This document shows, one piece after another, positions 32,401 to 39,336 of a stretch of DNA of 54,616 bases (position 1 is its first letter; the number at the start of each line of letters is the position of its first letter). Position numbers and translations under genes: made by a program. The notes under the pieces are model-generated. The model saw only the letters and a program-made list of their open reading frames with translations, was not told where the DNA came from and ran no database searches. Source of the stretch: a virus. Where the stretch lies: IMG/VR virus record IMGVR_UViG_3300042090_002577, positions 1-54,616 of that record, one strand, 5' to 3'.

Positions 32401-32870
32401 GCGCCGGTGGCCGCCTGCCTGAGCCCACCCAGCACCTGGTAGCTGGTGCCTGCTGCCGGTGCTTGGCCAGGCGCGTCCGGCACTGCGGCGCGCGGTGGCG
32501 GTGCCGGCGGCCAGCTGGCTTGCGGTGCCACTTGCAGCAGTAGCGGCAGCGTGTACCGGGCCACCGCGGGCGGTGGCAGCGCTGGCCCAGGCCCCTCACG
32601 CGGGCCGCGTGGGGCACTGGTAACAGGTGCGCCAGCCGGTGGGGTGCGTGCACCTGGGTACCCAGGCACCGCCACCAGCTCGGGCCCGCGGGTACCCGGC
32701 GCCGGGAACCACGCAGGTGCAGCAGCAGGGCCGGTGGGCGCCCCATCCCGCGGGCCGCGCAGTACGAGCCCGGTGGGCGCCCCATCCCGCGGGCCGCGCC
32801 CAGGTACGGGCGGCGCCGCCGTGGTAGCGGCGGCCGCCCGTAGCTGGCGCAGCAGCAGGAGGAGCGACAC
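29451..32870 (-). CDS. MuF-type minor head protein with N-terminal repeats, interrupted by an intein
   Basis: An 1139-codon frame from GTG 32870; the spliced product would be 821 residues. Residues 143-303 are about seven copies of a 20-22 residue unit (QxLxGLxQAAxG), with degenerate copies near 385-450. Residues 510-555 hold GGYQWGTTGKVYKSKAKAQA, seen in phage head proteins. Residues 560-799 and 1118-1139 form the MuF/SPP1 gp7-like domain: RDQTLKLSADLTRTRQQAAG, then YVWNTSQDERVRPGHRELHG, then PGEDFQ joined across the intein to CRCVAVPV. The protein probably joins portal and DNA ejection inside the head. The intein sits in the conserved PGEDFxCRC motif. Confidence 0.88.
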   Translation of the reverse strand: MSLLLLLRQLRAAAATTAAPPVPGRGPRDGAPTGLVLRGPRDGAPTGPAAAPAWFPAPGTRGPELVAVPGYPGARTPPAGAPVTSAPRGPREGPGPALPPPAVARYTLPLLLQVAPQASWPPAPPPRAAVPDAPGQAPAAGTSYQVLGGLRQAATGAEAFTGLATQHLGGLVQAAAGGELFAGSVVQHLAGLVQAAAGAIVYSGPTAQHLAGLRQAATGATAYIGTATQVLGGLVQSSVGYIYIGGGAAQRLGGLTQAAHGYLYIGGAAGQQLAGFVQAAVGRFYGGHGGYFEGPAAQRIGQLNSRSATVYWPAGAPAGSDEPFTNPSHERERERRRRLAKAATKASTPRADAKPRRKPTHAHPMAAPAVVPLPLAPPPKPALTHGYARQGLAGLAQGVAGHAVPPLFAGAAAGAVAALGQAAAGEHVPHIGPCLQALGGLGQQAAGTHALQALVAELQLSMATMQAEHEALALAHADTLDALAAASHPVLRLVQPPEPLHQDPAHPVPGGYQWGTTGKVYKSKAKAQAQARAIYATGWRDDQLRAKAQHLKASQRAEARYVADLVAIQGALHKAVLHIVHRELGAAPASPTERHDAPGTGEAKRRVIRLQGQTAEWVRGKVKEAYNRMATEVHRTTATGTKLLGIHVGEVPALQRAIDQARSENVALITNASRTYLSQVRQVLEDYEGMPAGEAVGAKRLAALRAGAEPETVTEALQLRGTVSASRAQLIARDQTLKLSADLTRTRQQAAGVTKYVWNTSQDERVRPGHRELHGKVFSYDDPPDTGDGELNNPGEDFQCFPSSTEVECAHGVTEAFRRWYDGELTSLVLVTGKTLRATPHHPVLTRRGWVPIGALQLTDDVVQVAEDDIGPACEHKHDRVPAISEVFAALEVDGVLCPRRSANADFHGDGTEGDVDVVLAARPLSFGHLASSSKRRKQFTLAGTNAAPLGGGTIGEVLCSACGATDRSMSGIGQSLSLAGAHAGHAQQVGLGAASDMHTGSPQPGCEHHAVKAGALGDGEQALAGLVCGNDGGHIHDEHGPHGAHSPVGAHADSAEFLAQVVGIDAKQRGNLLQGLAGVQQFARVCSIDRLQFHGWVYNLSTAVGWYAAGGIVAHNCRCVAVPVIDELDGEQPEAEEA
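29520..30473 (-). mobile_element. Intein in the MuF protein (318 residues), carrying an antisense nuclease gene
   Basis: Residues 800-1117 of the MuF frame. It begins CFPSSTEVEC (block A; Cys1), continues to a block B with GKTLRATPHHPVL (Thr and His for the first acyl shift), and ends with HGWVYNLSTAVGWYAAGGIV followed by AHN and the extein Cys (blocks F and G; penultimate His, terminal Asn). Splicing would restore PGEDFQ-CRCVAVPV. The middle, between about residues 75 and 285, is Gly/Ala/His-rich, contains DFHGDGTEGDVDVV, and lacks LAGLIDADG motifs. No endonuclease is encoded in the sense frame; the opposite strand supplies one. Confidence 0.9.
29586..30464 (+). CDS. Putative homing endonuclease encoded antisense within the intein
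   Basis: A 292-residue product from ATG 29586; ATG 29523, also inside the intein, is an alternative. Two helix-turn-helix segments (LLDAGKTLKEVATLLGINPD and AAYEAGESLLAIAKRTGFD) precede a basic linker. A Vsr/DUF559-like nuclease fold follows: KYNIDIAFGTIAVEV (D180, E189), then RCKYLADSGYTVVLVFARRA. The stop (30462-30464) lies 9 nt inside the intein's first codon, and the whole gene fits within intein DNA. GC is visibly lower than the surroundings. Codons are in register with the sense frame, position 1 opposite position 3. Function is inferred; no EDxHD or LAGLIDADG motif is seen. Confidence 0.75.
   Translation: MKLKPVDAAYARKLLDAGKTLKEVATLLGINPDNLSKKLRAVGVRTDRRVGAVRPVLVVDMAPIIAAYEAGESLLAIAKRTGFDRVVLTPRLRRAGVHIRGGTEANLLRMARMSTSEREALTDAAHAAVRGTTRTAEYLAYRATTKGRRIGAGERELLAALTAAGEVPEGQRACGKYNIDIAFGTIAVEVCVGRAARAKDAIYLQRCKYLADSGYTVVLVFARRADVVLGNLYNIVRELQRANGHPAAAREHRVVRCRSERFARYQNERGQFAVVPTPERFSYTVSALDLGA
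31962..32438 (-). repeat. Coding repeats: about seven copies of a 20-22 residue unit in the MuF N-terminus
   Basis: Units start QVLGGLRQAATG, QHLGGLVQAAAG, QHLAGLVQAAAG, QHLAGLRQAATG, QVLGGLVQSSVG, QRLGGLTQAAHG and QQLAGFVQAAVG, each followed by a Gly/Ala/aromatic stretch. DNA copies have diverged, so these are old duplications. Confidence 0.85.
32731..32799 (-). repeat. 30-bp perfect direct repeat, period 39
   Basis: Positions 32731-32760 and 32770-32799 are identical and encode GPRDGAPTG twice near the MuF N-terminus. The 39-nt period keeps the frame. Confidence 0.92.
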
Positions 32871-32892
32871 GGGTGCCCCTTACCTGCAGCGC

Positions 32893-33687
32893 TCAGCGCT
32901 CTACGTACCCGACCTCGACCTCGAAGCTCGGCGCAGCACCCATGGATGCACCGTAGTAGTACTGCAGGAAGCTGCCGCCAGGCGGCACGCACACGGGGGC
33001 GTGTGCCACGCTGCTCACCGCGGGCACCGCGGCGCTGAGCGCCTGCGGCGGTAGCGGGCCGCCCACGGCGTCGGTGCCGAAGTTGATGATGTACTGGTCG
33101 AGCACTACGGGTATCTGCTGCCGCACCAGGCGGTTGCTCAGGATGCGCGCCGTGCTGCTCGCAGCCACGGCCACGAGGGCGCCTGCATACACCAGGGCGT
33201 TCGAGGCCTGCGGGCTCGCCACGTTGGTGGCGTACGGGCCAATAAGTGCCGTGCTCAGGTTGGTGCCGGCGCCGCCGCTACCAGCCGAGCTGTAGCGGGC
33301 CGTGGTGTCGAGCACCGTGGCCATGAATAGAGAGGTAGTGCTCGCCGCCGTGGCTGTTACCGTGAGGCACGTGTAGTCGAGCCAGATGTTGCGGCCGCCT
33401 TGCGGGTTGTTGTTGGTGACAATGAGCACCGGTGAGGTGGCCGTGTACGCAGCAAGAGAGGTCACGCCAGCGATGCCGGTGCCGATGGTCGGCGTGCGGC
33501 AGATGTAGTACGAGCCCTCGTCTGCAAGCACGTGCTGCTTGCTGGTGAGCAGCTGGCTTATGGCCTCGCCGTACTGCGAGGCGCGGGCGATTACTGGCAG
33601 GCCATCCGCCAGCTTGGCGAGGCTGGCGAGCAGGCGGCCGGTCCTGCCCCAGTTGAGGACGTCGTTATTGGGACCTGTACCGCTCAT
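32893..33687 (-). CDS. Predicted virion structural protein
   Basis: A 264-residue product from ATG 33687. Pattern seen in uncharacterised phage structural proteins: LNWGRTGRLLASLAKL, then SLAAYTATSPVLIVTNNNPQ, IWLDYTCLTVTATAAST, RYSSAGSGGAGTNLS and a C-terminal VCVPPGGSFLQYYYG. Probably a beta-rich capsid or connector-associated protein. Position between MuF and the smaller virion genes supports this. Confidence 0.7.
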   Translation of the reverse strand: MSGTGPNNDVLNWGRTGRLLASLAKLADGLPVIARASQYGEAISQLLTSKQHVLADEGSYYICRTPTIGTGIAGVTSLAAYTATSPVLIVTNNNPQGGRNIWLDYTCLTVTATAASTTSLFMATVLDTTARYSSAGSGGAGTNLSTALIGPYATNVASPQASNALVYAGALVAVAASSTARILSNRLVRQQIPVVLDQYIINFGTDAVGGPLPPQALSAAVPAVSSVAHAPVCVPPGGSFLQYYYGASMGAAPSFEVEVGYVER

Positions 33688-33710
33688 GGCTTATGTGCTC
33701 CGGTGGGTGC

Positions 33711-33989
33711 TTAGGTGGGGTTGGTGAGTGTGGCGGCATCGTCGCTAGGCAGCAGGGCACCAGTAGCCTGCGCCTGCAGCGATACGAGCTGGGACAGCAG
33801 CTGCACGATCTTTTGGCCGGTGGCCTCCGTGAGCGGGTACACCGCGCGGCCCTGGTCATCGAAGAGGCTCACGGCCTGTATCTCGGTGCCGCTCGCATCC
33901 GAGGGCTGCACCATCTTGAGCGGCAGCGGCGCGGCCGGTATGGCCCCCTGCGCGGCGGCCGGCTGTACGGGGATGCTTGTCTCGGCCAT
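33711..33989 (-). CDS. Small predicted structural protein
   Basis: A 92-residue product from ATG 33989. IQAVSLFDDQGRAVYPL, a helical TGQKIVQLLSQLVSLQAQA and a short tail. Commonly co-located with structural genes in related phages. No specific function. Confidence 0.62.
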   Translation of the reverse strand: MAETSIPVQPAAAQGAIPAAPLPLKMVQPSDASGTEIQAVSLFDDQGRAVYPLTEATGQKIVQLLSQLVSLQAQATGALLPSDDAATLTNPT

Positions 33990-33993
33990 GTGG

Positions 33994-34401
33994 CTACTGG
34001 CCCACCGGCATCGAGACAGTCCACGAAGTGATGCTCACGGTGCCGCCAGTGGTGAGGGCCACGTCGTTGAGGTTGAGGTCGCACCCGCTGGTACCCACGC
34101 TGCCGTCGATGACGGCCGTCACGCCGTCGCTCTTGTAGGCGCGGAACCACGTGGCGGTGCCGGTGGCTGCGGCGCTGGCGTTTGTGATGGCGTTGGCCGT
34201 GGCCGTGCCACCGCTCGCGCTGGCAAAGGCCGTGGCGCTCAGCGGCAGCGTAGCGAGCAGCGTTTGCGAGCTTACGGCCACATCCGGCGTAGCCGGCTGG
34301 CTGCCCGTGTACAGCTCAATAAAGCCGCTGTTGAGCGTTGCCAGGATGGCATTGAGCGCCGCGTTCCAAGCGGCAATACTCGCGTGCGTGTTTGCCGCCA
34401 T
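33994..34401 (-). CDS. Predicted structural protein
   Basis: A 135-residue product from ATG 34401. Helical start (ASIAAWNAALNAILATLNSG) then a repeat-poor beta-rich body (FIELYTGSQPATPD, TWFRAYKSDGVTAVIDGSVG) typical of phage virion proteins that form beta-sandwiches. A TACCTTCG element ends 8 nt before the ATG, so transcription of the downstream minus cluster likely begins here. Confidence 0.68.
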   Translation of the reverse strand: MAANTHASIAAWNAALNAILATLNSGFIELYTGSQPATPDVAVSSQTLLATLPLSATAFASASGGTATANAITNASAAATGTATWFRAYKSDGVTAVIDGSVGTSGCDLNLNDVALTTGGTVSITSWTVSMPVGQ

Positions 34402-34409
34402 GCTGCGGG

Positions 34410-34417
34410 CGAAGGTA
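34410..34417 (-). promoter_or_regulatory. Late promoter-like element TACCTTCG
   Basis: Complement of 34410-34417, in context CGCTACCTTCGCC, eight nt before ATG 34401. Member of the TAnnTTCG set. Confidence 0.55.
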
Positions 34418-34431
34418 GCGCAGCCTTTGGC

Positions 34432-34593
34432 CTAGTAGCCGTCCGGCTTGGCCTCTGCGGCTAGCGCCTGCACGCACTCGAGCGCCGCGTACCTGGGCGC
34501 GGCCTTGTGCTTGGCGCCGTTGGCCTTGTGCGGCTTGCACATGAGGCAGCCAGCTCGCCTGTTCTTGGGCCTGCCGCGCTTGTGGTGGGCCAT
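34432..34593 (-). CDS. Small basic CxxC phage protein
   Basis: A 53-residue product from ATG 34593. HHKRGRPKNRRAGCLMCKPH is a motif I have seen repeatedly in very short phage proteins, with a GCLMC knuckle. A TAAGCTGC near-match to the late element ends 4 nt before the ATG. Likely nucleic-acid-binding; function unknown. Confidence 0.75.
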   Translation of the reverse strand: MAHHKRGRPKNRRAGCLMCKPHKANGAKHKAAPRYAALECVQALAAEAKPDGY

Positions 34594-34613
34594 GGCTGCA
34601 GCTTAGCACGGCC

Positions 34614-34910
34614 TCAGTACCCGTACGGGTCCCGCGAGCGGCCGAGGACTTCGCCAGGAACGAAAACGATATCGGCGAAACCCTCGGGCCACTCGCCCGT
34701 GCGGCGTGGCCAGCTGATGGGCTTGTCGAGTGTGCGCGGCCCACCGGGGCCAAAGGCTGCAAGCACACGGGCGCTGTAGTCAGCGCAGGCGCCAGCCGGC
34801 ACCGCCTCAGGGCGCAGGACCTCGTTGACACCGACGGTCTGCGCCTCGCCGCACGATCCGCGCAGGGCGTAGCCGCTGAATGGCACAAGGCGCGAGATCA
34901 CGGTGCACAC
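34614..34910 (-). CDS. Hypothetical protein
   Basis: A 98-residue product from GTG 34910. FSGYALRGSCGEAQTVGV and WPEGFADIVFVPGEVLGRSR suggest a small beta-barrel. A TACTTTCT late-type element ends 5 nt before the GTG. No family recognised. Confidence 0.55.
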   Translation of the reverse strand: MCTVISRLVPFSGYALRGSCGEAQTVGVNEVLRPEAVPAGACADYSARVLAAFGPGGPRTLDKPISWPRRTGEWPEGFADIVFVPGEVLGRSRDPYGY

Positions 34911-34915
34911 GGCTG

Positions 34916-34923
34916 AGAAAGTA
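34916..34923 (-). promoter_or_regulatory. Late promoter-like element TACTTTCT
   Basis: Complement of 34916-34923 in context AGCTACTTTCTC, five nt before GTG 34910. Variant of the TAnnTTCG set. Confidence 0.4.
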
Positions 34924-34925
34924 GC

Positions 34926-34954
34926 TTGCGCTTGCGTTACATAAGGCGCATGAT
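34926..34954 (+). promoter_or_regulatory. Promoter candidate (TTGCGC-17-CATGAT)
   Basis: TTGCGC at 34926-34931 and CATGAT at 34949-34954, upstream of the small plus gene at 34991. Same -35 as the recombination promoter. Confidence 0.35.
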
Positions 34955-34990
34955 GGGCAACTACGGTGGAGACACCGACAGGAGGCTCAC

Positions 34991-35101
34991 ATGGTGAGCA
35001 CCAAGCGCAAGCCGGCCAAGGCAGCGCCCGAGCCTACGCAAGAGCAGCCTCATGCACCGCCGCCATGTCTTCGTGCTTGGCGGCGGCTGCGTCCTGCTTG
35101 A
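34991..35101 (+). CDS. Small Lys/Pro-rich protein with a strong ribosome binding site
   Basis: A 36-residue product from ATG 34991. AGGAGG at 34980-34985 is 5 nt upstream, one of the best Shine-Dalgarno sites in the window. The first half (MVSTKRKPAKAAPEPTQEQP) looks coding; the last third overlaps the portal gene antisense and looks random. Possibly a truncated gene. Confidence 0.42.
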   Translation: MVSTKRKPAKAAPEPTQEQPHAPPPCLRAWRRLRPA

Positions 35102-37457
35102 GGTTGTGCAGCCGGCCAGCGAGGTACCGGTGCGCCTGCGCCGCCTGCGTGTGCGCCTCGGCGGTGCCGGTGGCGCGTGCGTGCTCGCTCGCGGCGCGGG
35201 CCTCGGCGAGCGTCCACTTGCGTGGCCCCCCGTCTGCCTTGGCATTGGCGCCCGCCCACGAGGGTGCCCGCACGCTGCCCGAGCGCGCCCCGCTCTTGCC
35301 CTTTTTCTGGGCGGTATGAAGCTCGTCCCACGGACCGTTTTTCACATGAACTTCAGCAACATACGCGAGCAGCGGCGCCCCCAGCGCCTCGTGCGCGAGG
35401 TAGCGGTGGTGGCCATCGACGATGCGGAGCTTGCTCTCGCCCGGCACTTTGACGAGGACCGCAGGCTTGCGGATGCCCTCTGGGTCGCCCTTGAGCGCCA
35501 GGCCGACCTTCTGCTTGAAGCTCTCGCTCGTGCCGTCGTGGCTCGCCCGCCACTGCGCCCGGTTGCTCGAGTCGATATCTTCGGTGGGCACCTCGAGTGG
35601 GCCATCCCAATGCGCCGCCAGCACCCAGCCAAGGTGGCTTGCCGGGTAGTCATCCAGCAGCTGCTGGAATACAGCCTTCGCCTGCTTGCCGTCCTGGCGT
35701 GTGGCCACAAGCGCGTCGAGCACCAGCAGCGCCGCGCTGTCCTCGGCCGCCATGAGGCTGTCCGCCTTGGCCTGCTTGGCCACCTCTGGCTTGCCCGGCT
35801 CGCGCCCGGCCTCGCCGCTGCTCGCCGGCGTGCTCTTGCCCAGCTGCGGCAGCGCCCCGGGGTCGATGTTGGTGCCCGTGGTGCCCATGAGCGGCACGGG
35901 CGCCTTGGGGCTGAGCGGCTCGCCCTGCCCTGGGGCGTTCACCGCGGGGCTGTTCTGCGGCGGCGGCTCGTTCTCGTACGGGTCGAACATGAGGCCCGCC
36001 TCGAGCACCTCCTCGCGCGCCTCTACGTCGAGGTTGGGGTACACCTCGGTGAGGTCCACGGCGACCTCCTCGGGCTTGACCACGCCCACGCCGATGTACG
36101 CCACGTCCCGCTGCGCGTTGGCTAGGCGCGTCGTGGCCAGCTCGGCGTCGGTGGGGCTCTGCAGCGGGCGGAAGTGGATTTTCCAGTCTACCAGCTTGCC
36201 GCGCAGCGGGCCCTTCTTGGCCAGCCCCAGCAGCTTCATGACCCGTATGAGCTTCGGCCCGAGCTCGTTCTTCTGCAGGCTCTCGATGGTGTCGTACCAC
36301 TTGCGCGTGTCGCTCTCCCCAGTGGCGTTCATGCCCTGAGGCGCCCTGCCAAAGAGCTCCGTAGCAGGCATGTCGGCGGCCGCGCTGAGGCGCAGCATCA
36401 TCACCTGCAGCAGCTCCGGGATACCCGAAAAGGGCGTGGGCTGGCGCTCGAAGCTCTCGGCGTTCTTGCCATCGGGGCCGCCCGCGTCGACGGCAATGCC
36501 GCGCACCACCGAGCGCGTCATCTCCATCATCTGCATGCGGGCAAGCAGCGCCGCGCGCTGGCCAGTGCTCACCGCTTTGATGAGGCCCTGCAGCTTGAAC
36601 ACGCCCTGGCTGGCGTCCTGCAGCAGGTACATGGCCGAGTCGAAGCTCGTGTCGAACTGCCGCATGGCGTCGTACACGCGCTGCAGCACCGACCAGGACC
36701 AGCCCGCGAGCTGCTGGCGCGTCACCACATCCGCCGGGTTGCCGTCAAACCGGATGACGCGCGACTCGTGCACGAGGCTCACCTGCGCGCCGCGCTGGCG
36801 TAGCTCACGCTCGCTGATTTTCTCGACGGGCCCGTGCTCGTTCCAGCCATACCCCGCGATGGCATTGCTGATGAGGTAGATTTGGGGCCGGCCGTACTTG
36901 TAGCCGGGGCGGCTCGCGGCCATGGCGGCGTACTGGCTCTGCACGTAGCTGTACCGCCGGTCCACCAGCGCGAGGCTGTAGAAGTCGCGGATGTTGTTTT
37001 CGTTGAGCGGCTCGGTGAGCTCGCCGCCATCGTCGATGGCCATGATGTTGAGCGCGCCGCCGTACAGGCGCCCCCACCGCGCGCCCTCGCGGAAGTTCTC
37101 GTGCAGGTCGAGGTACTCGGTGGCCCAGTCCTCGGCGTCCTTGACCTCCTGCTGCTTGAGGGGCGTGCCGTTGACGCTGCCCTCGAGCTCCCAGCCGCGG
37201 CGGAACTGCTCGTCGACGCGCTTGCTCACAATCTTGGAGGCGATGTCCGAGCCGTTCATGAGGCTCGTGAGCTCCTGGTCGAGCACCCGGTAGACGGGCC
37301 AGTAGTGGGCAGCCTTGCTCTTGTCGATGCCCCATACGCCGAGGCCCGTTTGCTGGTTCACCCATGCGTCCTGCCGGATGCCTCGGCCACGCTCGGCCCA
37401 TGTGTCCACCTCCACATCGGTGCCAAAAGGCCGGCCGTACGGGTCGAGTAGCGCCAT
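35034..37457 (-). CDS. DUF1073-type portal protein with C-terminal ParB-like domain
   Basis: An 807-residue product from ATG 37457. Residues 1-500 follow the DUF1073 portal family: WVNQQTGLGVWGIDKSKAAH, RRGWELEGSVNG, RLYGGALNIMAIDD, VHESRVIRFDGNP, MLRLSAAADMPATELFGRAP, GMNATGESDTRKWYDTIESL and KIHFRPLQSPTDAE. A Pro-rich linker follows. Around residues 660-715, VLVKVPGESKLRIV followed by DGHHRYLAHEALGAPL (681 on) resembles a ParB N-terminal/nuclease-like domain. The helical C-terminus is Ala-rich. TAGCTTCG ends 7 nt before the start. Portal role firm, fusion domain role unknown. Confidence 0.88.
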   Translation of the reverse strand: MALLDPYGRPFGTDVEVDTWAERGRGIRQDAWVNQQTGLGVWGIDKSKAAHYWPVYRVLDQELTSLMNGSDIASKIVSKRVDEQFRRGWELEGSVNGTPLKQQEVKDAEDWATEYLDLHENFREGARWGRLYGGALNIMAIDDGGELTEPLNENNIRDFYSLALVDRRYSYVQSQYAAMAASRPGYKYGRPQIYLISNAIAGYGWNEHGPVEKISERELRQRGAQVSLVHESRVIRFDGNPADVVTRQQLAGWSWSVLQRVYDAMRQFDTSFDSAMYLLQDASQGVFKLQGLIKAVSTGQRAALLARMQMMEMTRSVVRGIAVDAGGPDGKNAESFERQPTPFSGIPELLQVMMLRLSAAADMPATELFGRAPQGMNATGESDTRKWYDTIESLQKNELGPKLIRVMKLLGLAKKGPLRGKLVDWKIHFRPLQSPTDAELATTRLANAQRDVAYIGVGVVKPEEVAVDLTEVYPNLDVEAREEVLEAGLMFDPYENEPPPQNSPAVNAPGQGEPLSPKAPVPLMGTTGTNIDPGALPQLGKSTPASSGEAGREPGKPEVAKQAKADSLMAAEDSAALLVLDALVATRQDGKQAKAVFQQLLDDYPASHLGWVLAAHWDGPLEVPTEDIDSSNRAQWRASHDGTSESFKQKVGLALKGDPEGIRKPAVLVKVPGESKLRIVDGHHRYLAHEALGAPLLAYVAEVHVKNGPWDELHTAQKKGKSGARSGSVRAPSWAGANAKADGGPRKWTLAEARAASEHARATGTAEAHTQAAQAHRYLAGRLHNLKQDAAAAKHEDMAAVHEAALA

Positions 37458-37464
37458 GTGCGGG

Positions 37465-37472
37465 CGAAGCTA
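37465..37472 (-). promoter_or_regulatory. Late promoter-like element TAGCTTCG before the portal gene
   Basis: Complement of 37465-37472, in GCTAGCTTCGCC, seven nt before ATG 37457. It faces the plus-strand copy at 37570-37577 across a 133-bp gap. Confidence 0.5.
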
Positions 37473-37569
37473 GCTGCGCCACGTTTTACCGGGCTTTTGC
37501 CACCGAGCCGCCCACGGTGCGCCCACGCTCGGCCCACCGCGCGGCGGCGTGGCGGGCAGCGCTCGCCGC

Positions 37570-37577
37570 TACCTTCG
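37570..37577 (+). promoter_or_regulatory. Late promoter-like element TACCTTCG before the protease gene
   Basis: In CGCTACCTTCGCG, thirteen nt before ATG 37591. Its position supports ATG 37591 over the in-frame GTG 37549 as the start. Confidence 0.5.
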
Positions 37578-37590
37578 CGCGCACTACCCC

Positions 37591-39285
37591 ATGCCCGTGT
37601 ACCGGCTTGACCTGAGCAGCGGCGAGGTGCGCGAGCGCAAGCGCACACCCCAGGGCGGCCTCGTGGCGGATGCCAGCCTCACACGCACCGGCGTCTTCCC
37701 CTACCGCAACGAGGATGGCTCGCAGCGGATGGAGCTGCGCCACCCTGACGAGGTCTTCCACCCGGACAGCCTCGCCACATACCCGCTGGCGCCGGTGACC
37801 GTCGACCACCCTGGGCGGGTGGGCCCGGACAACTGGCGTGACCACGCGGTGGGCACGGTGGGCAAGGACGTGCGGCGGGACGGCAGCTACGTGCACGGCG
37901 AGCTGCACCTGCAGGATGGCAAGACCATTGAGCGCGCGCTCAAGGGGGCCGAGGAGCCCGGGGCGCTGCGCGAGATCAGCTGCGGCTACCACTGCGACCT
38001 CGACCCCACGCCGGGGGACTACCAGGGGCAGCACTACGATGCGGTGCAGCGCAACATCCGCATCAACCACGTCGCCGTCGGGCCGCCGGGCTGGGGCCGC
38101 ATGGGCGCCGGCGCGCGCATGCACCTCGACAGCGGCGCGGCGGTGAGCGGCGAGCCCGTTACGGCGAAGGAGTACGCGAGCCTCGCCGCGGCTGCGGAAG
38201 AGGACAGCAAGGCGGCCACCGAGGCGAGCAACGATGCGGCGCGCGCACGCACCACCGCCGTCGAGCAGGGCGCGCACGGCAAGCCAGGCTCGCTCACGGC
38301 CGAGGAGGGCTTCCACCGCAGCCAAGTGCACGAGCGCACGGCGGGCGAGCACCACGCACGGGCCGTGCGCCGCCACGTGCTCGCGGCTGCCGCCGCAGAT
38401 GGTGCGGGGGACGACGGATCGACGCGGCACCACAAGCGCTTTGCGGCCATGCACGCGCACCAGGTCCTGCAGCACGCCAAGAACGCGAACGGCGCGTGGG
38501 ACCACAAGGCGCACCCGCTGGCGGATTACGAGGCACTGGCCAAGGACGGCATGGCTGCAGACCACGCCGAAAAGGGCGCCGCGGCGGGCACCTATGTTCG
38601 CCCCGTACCGGTAACGGCCACCACCGAGGCTCACACCATGACTGAGGAAGAGCGCAAGGCACTCGAGAAGCTGCAGGCAGACCTCGCCGAGCAGCGGGCA
38701 CGGGCCGACAAGCTCGAGGCCAAGCAGCGCGAGGACGCGGGCGAGCTCACCAAGCTGCGCGCCGAGAACGACATGCTCAAACTGCAGAGCGAGAGCGCCA
38801 AGCAGGACAGCGTGAGCGCCGAGGAGCGCGCCAAGAGCGACCGCAAGTTCCGCGACGCCGTCCGCGAAACGGTGGCGCTGCACGCGGACGCCCGCATGGT
38901 GTTCGCCACGGCCGACGACCCCGCTGGCGCCAAGTGGGAGCCGGGCGACAAGGGCGCGGACCATATCCGGCGCGACATCGTCAAGCACCTCGAGCCGCGC
39001 GCCACGCTCGTGTACGACGGCAAGGACCTCGAGGGGCCGGCGCTGCTGCCTGTCTACCAGCTGGCCATCGGCCGCAAGCGCGAGCTCGACAAGCAGCAGG
39101 CCGAGGCCCAGGCGGCCAGCCATGCGGCCGAGCAGCACGAGGACGGCGCCGGCATGGGCGGCGAGGGCGACGATGACGGTGACGCGCCTGGCTCGGCCGA
39201 CAAGGCCCGCAAGGACATGGTCAACCGCAAGCGCGACGCCTGGAAGAAGAACAAGAAGGACGCCAAGCGAGGCAAGGCGGCCTAA
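37591..39285 (+). CDS. Prohead protease (DUF2213-type) fused to a scaffold
   Basis: A 564-residue product. The N-terminal 170 residues are the DUF2213 maturation protease: LRHPDEVFHPDSL, PVTVDHPGRVGPDNWRDHAV (catalytic His region), LREISCGYHCDLD (Ser) and IRINHVAVGPPGWG. A long Ala/Glu/Lys-rich region follows, then a coiled-coil scaffold from MTEEERKALEKLQADLAEQR to the C-terminus, with an acidic GEGDDDGDAPG linker and a Lys-rich tail. An internal ATG (38638) before the coiled coil could give separate scaffold, as in many phages. Start chosen as ATG 37591 just after the late element. Confidence 0.87.
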   Translation: MPVYRLDLSSGEVRERKRTPQGGLVADASLTRTGVFPYRNEDGSQRMELRHPDEVFHPDSLATYPLAPVTVDHPGRVGPDNWRDHAVGTVGKDVRRDGSYVHGELHLQDGKTIERALKGAEEPGALREISCGYHCDLDPTPGDYQGQHYDAVQRNIRINHVAVGPPGWGRMGAGARMHLDSGAAVSGEPVTAKEYASLAAAAEEDSKAATEASNDAARARTTAVEQGAHGKPGSLTAEEGFHRSQVHERTAGEHHARAVRRHVLAAAAADGAGDDGSTRHHKRFAAMHAHQVLQHAKNANGAWDHKAHPLADYEALAKDGMAADHAEKGAAAGTYVRPVPVTATTEAHTMTEEERKALEKLQADLAEQRARADKLEAKQREDAGELTKLRAENDMLKLQSESAKQDSVSAEERAKSDRKFRDAVRETVALHADARMVFATADDPAGAKWEPGDKGADHIRRDIVKHLEPRATLVYDGKDLEGPALLPVYQLAIGRKRELDKQQAEAQAASHAAEQHEDGAGMGGEGDDDGDAPGSADKARKDMVNRKRDAWKKNKKDAKRGKAA

Positions 39286-39336
39286 GGCCGCGCGCCACAC
39301 CACGCCGCACGAGGACCACCGGAGACCCGCACGACA

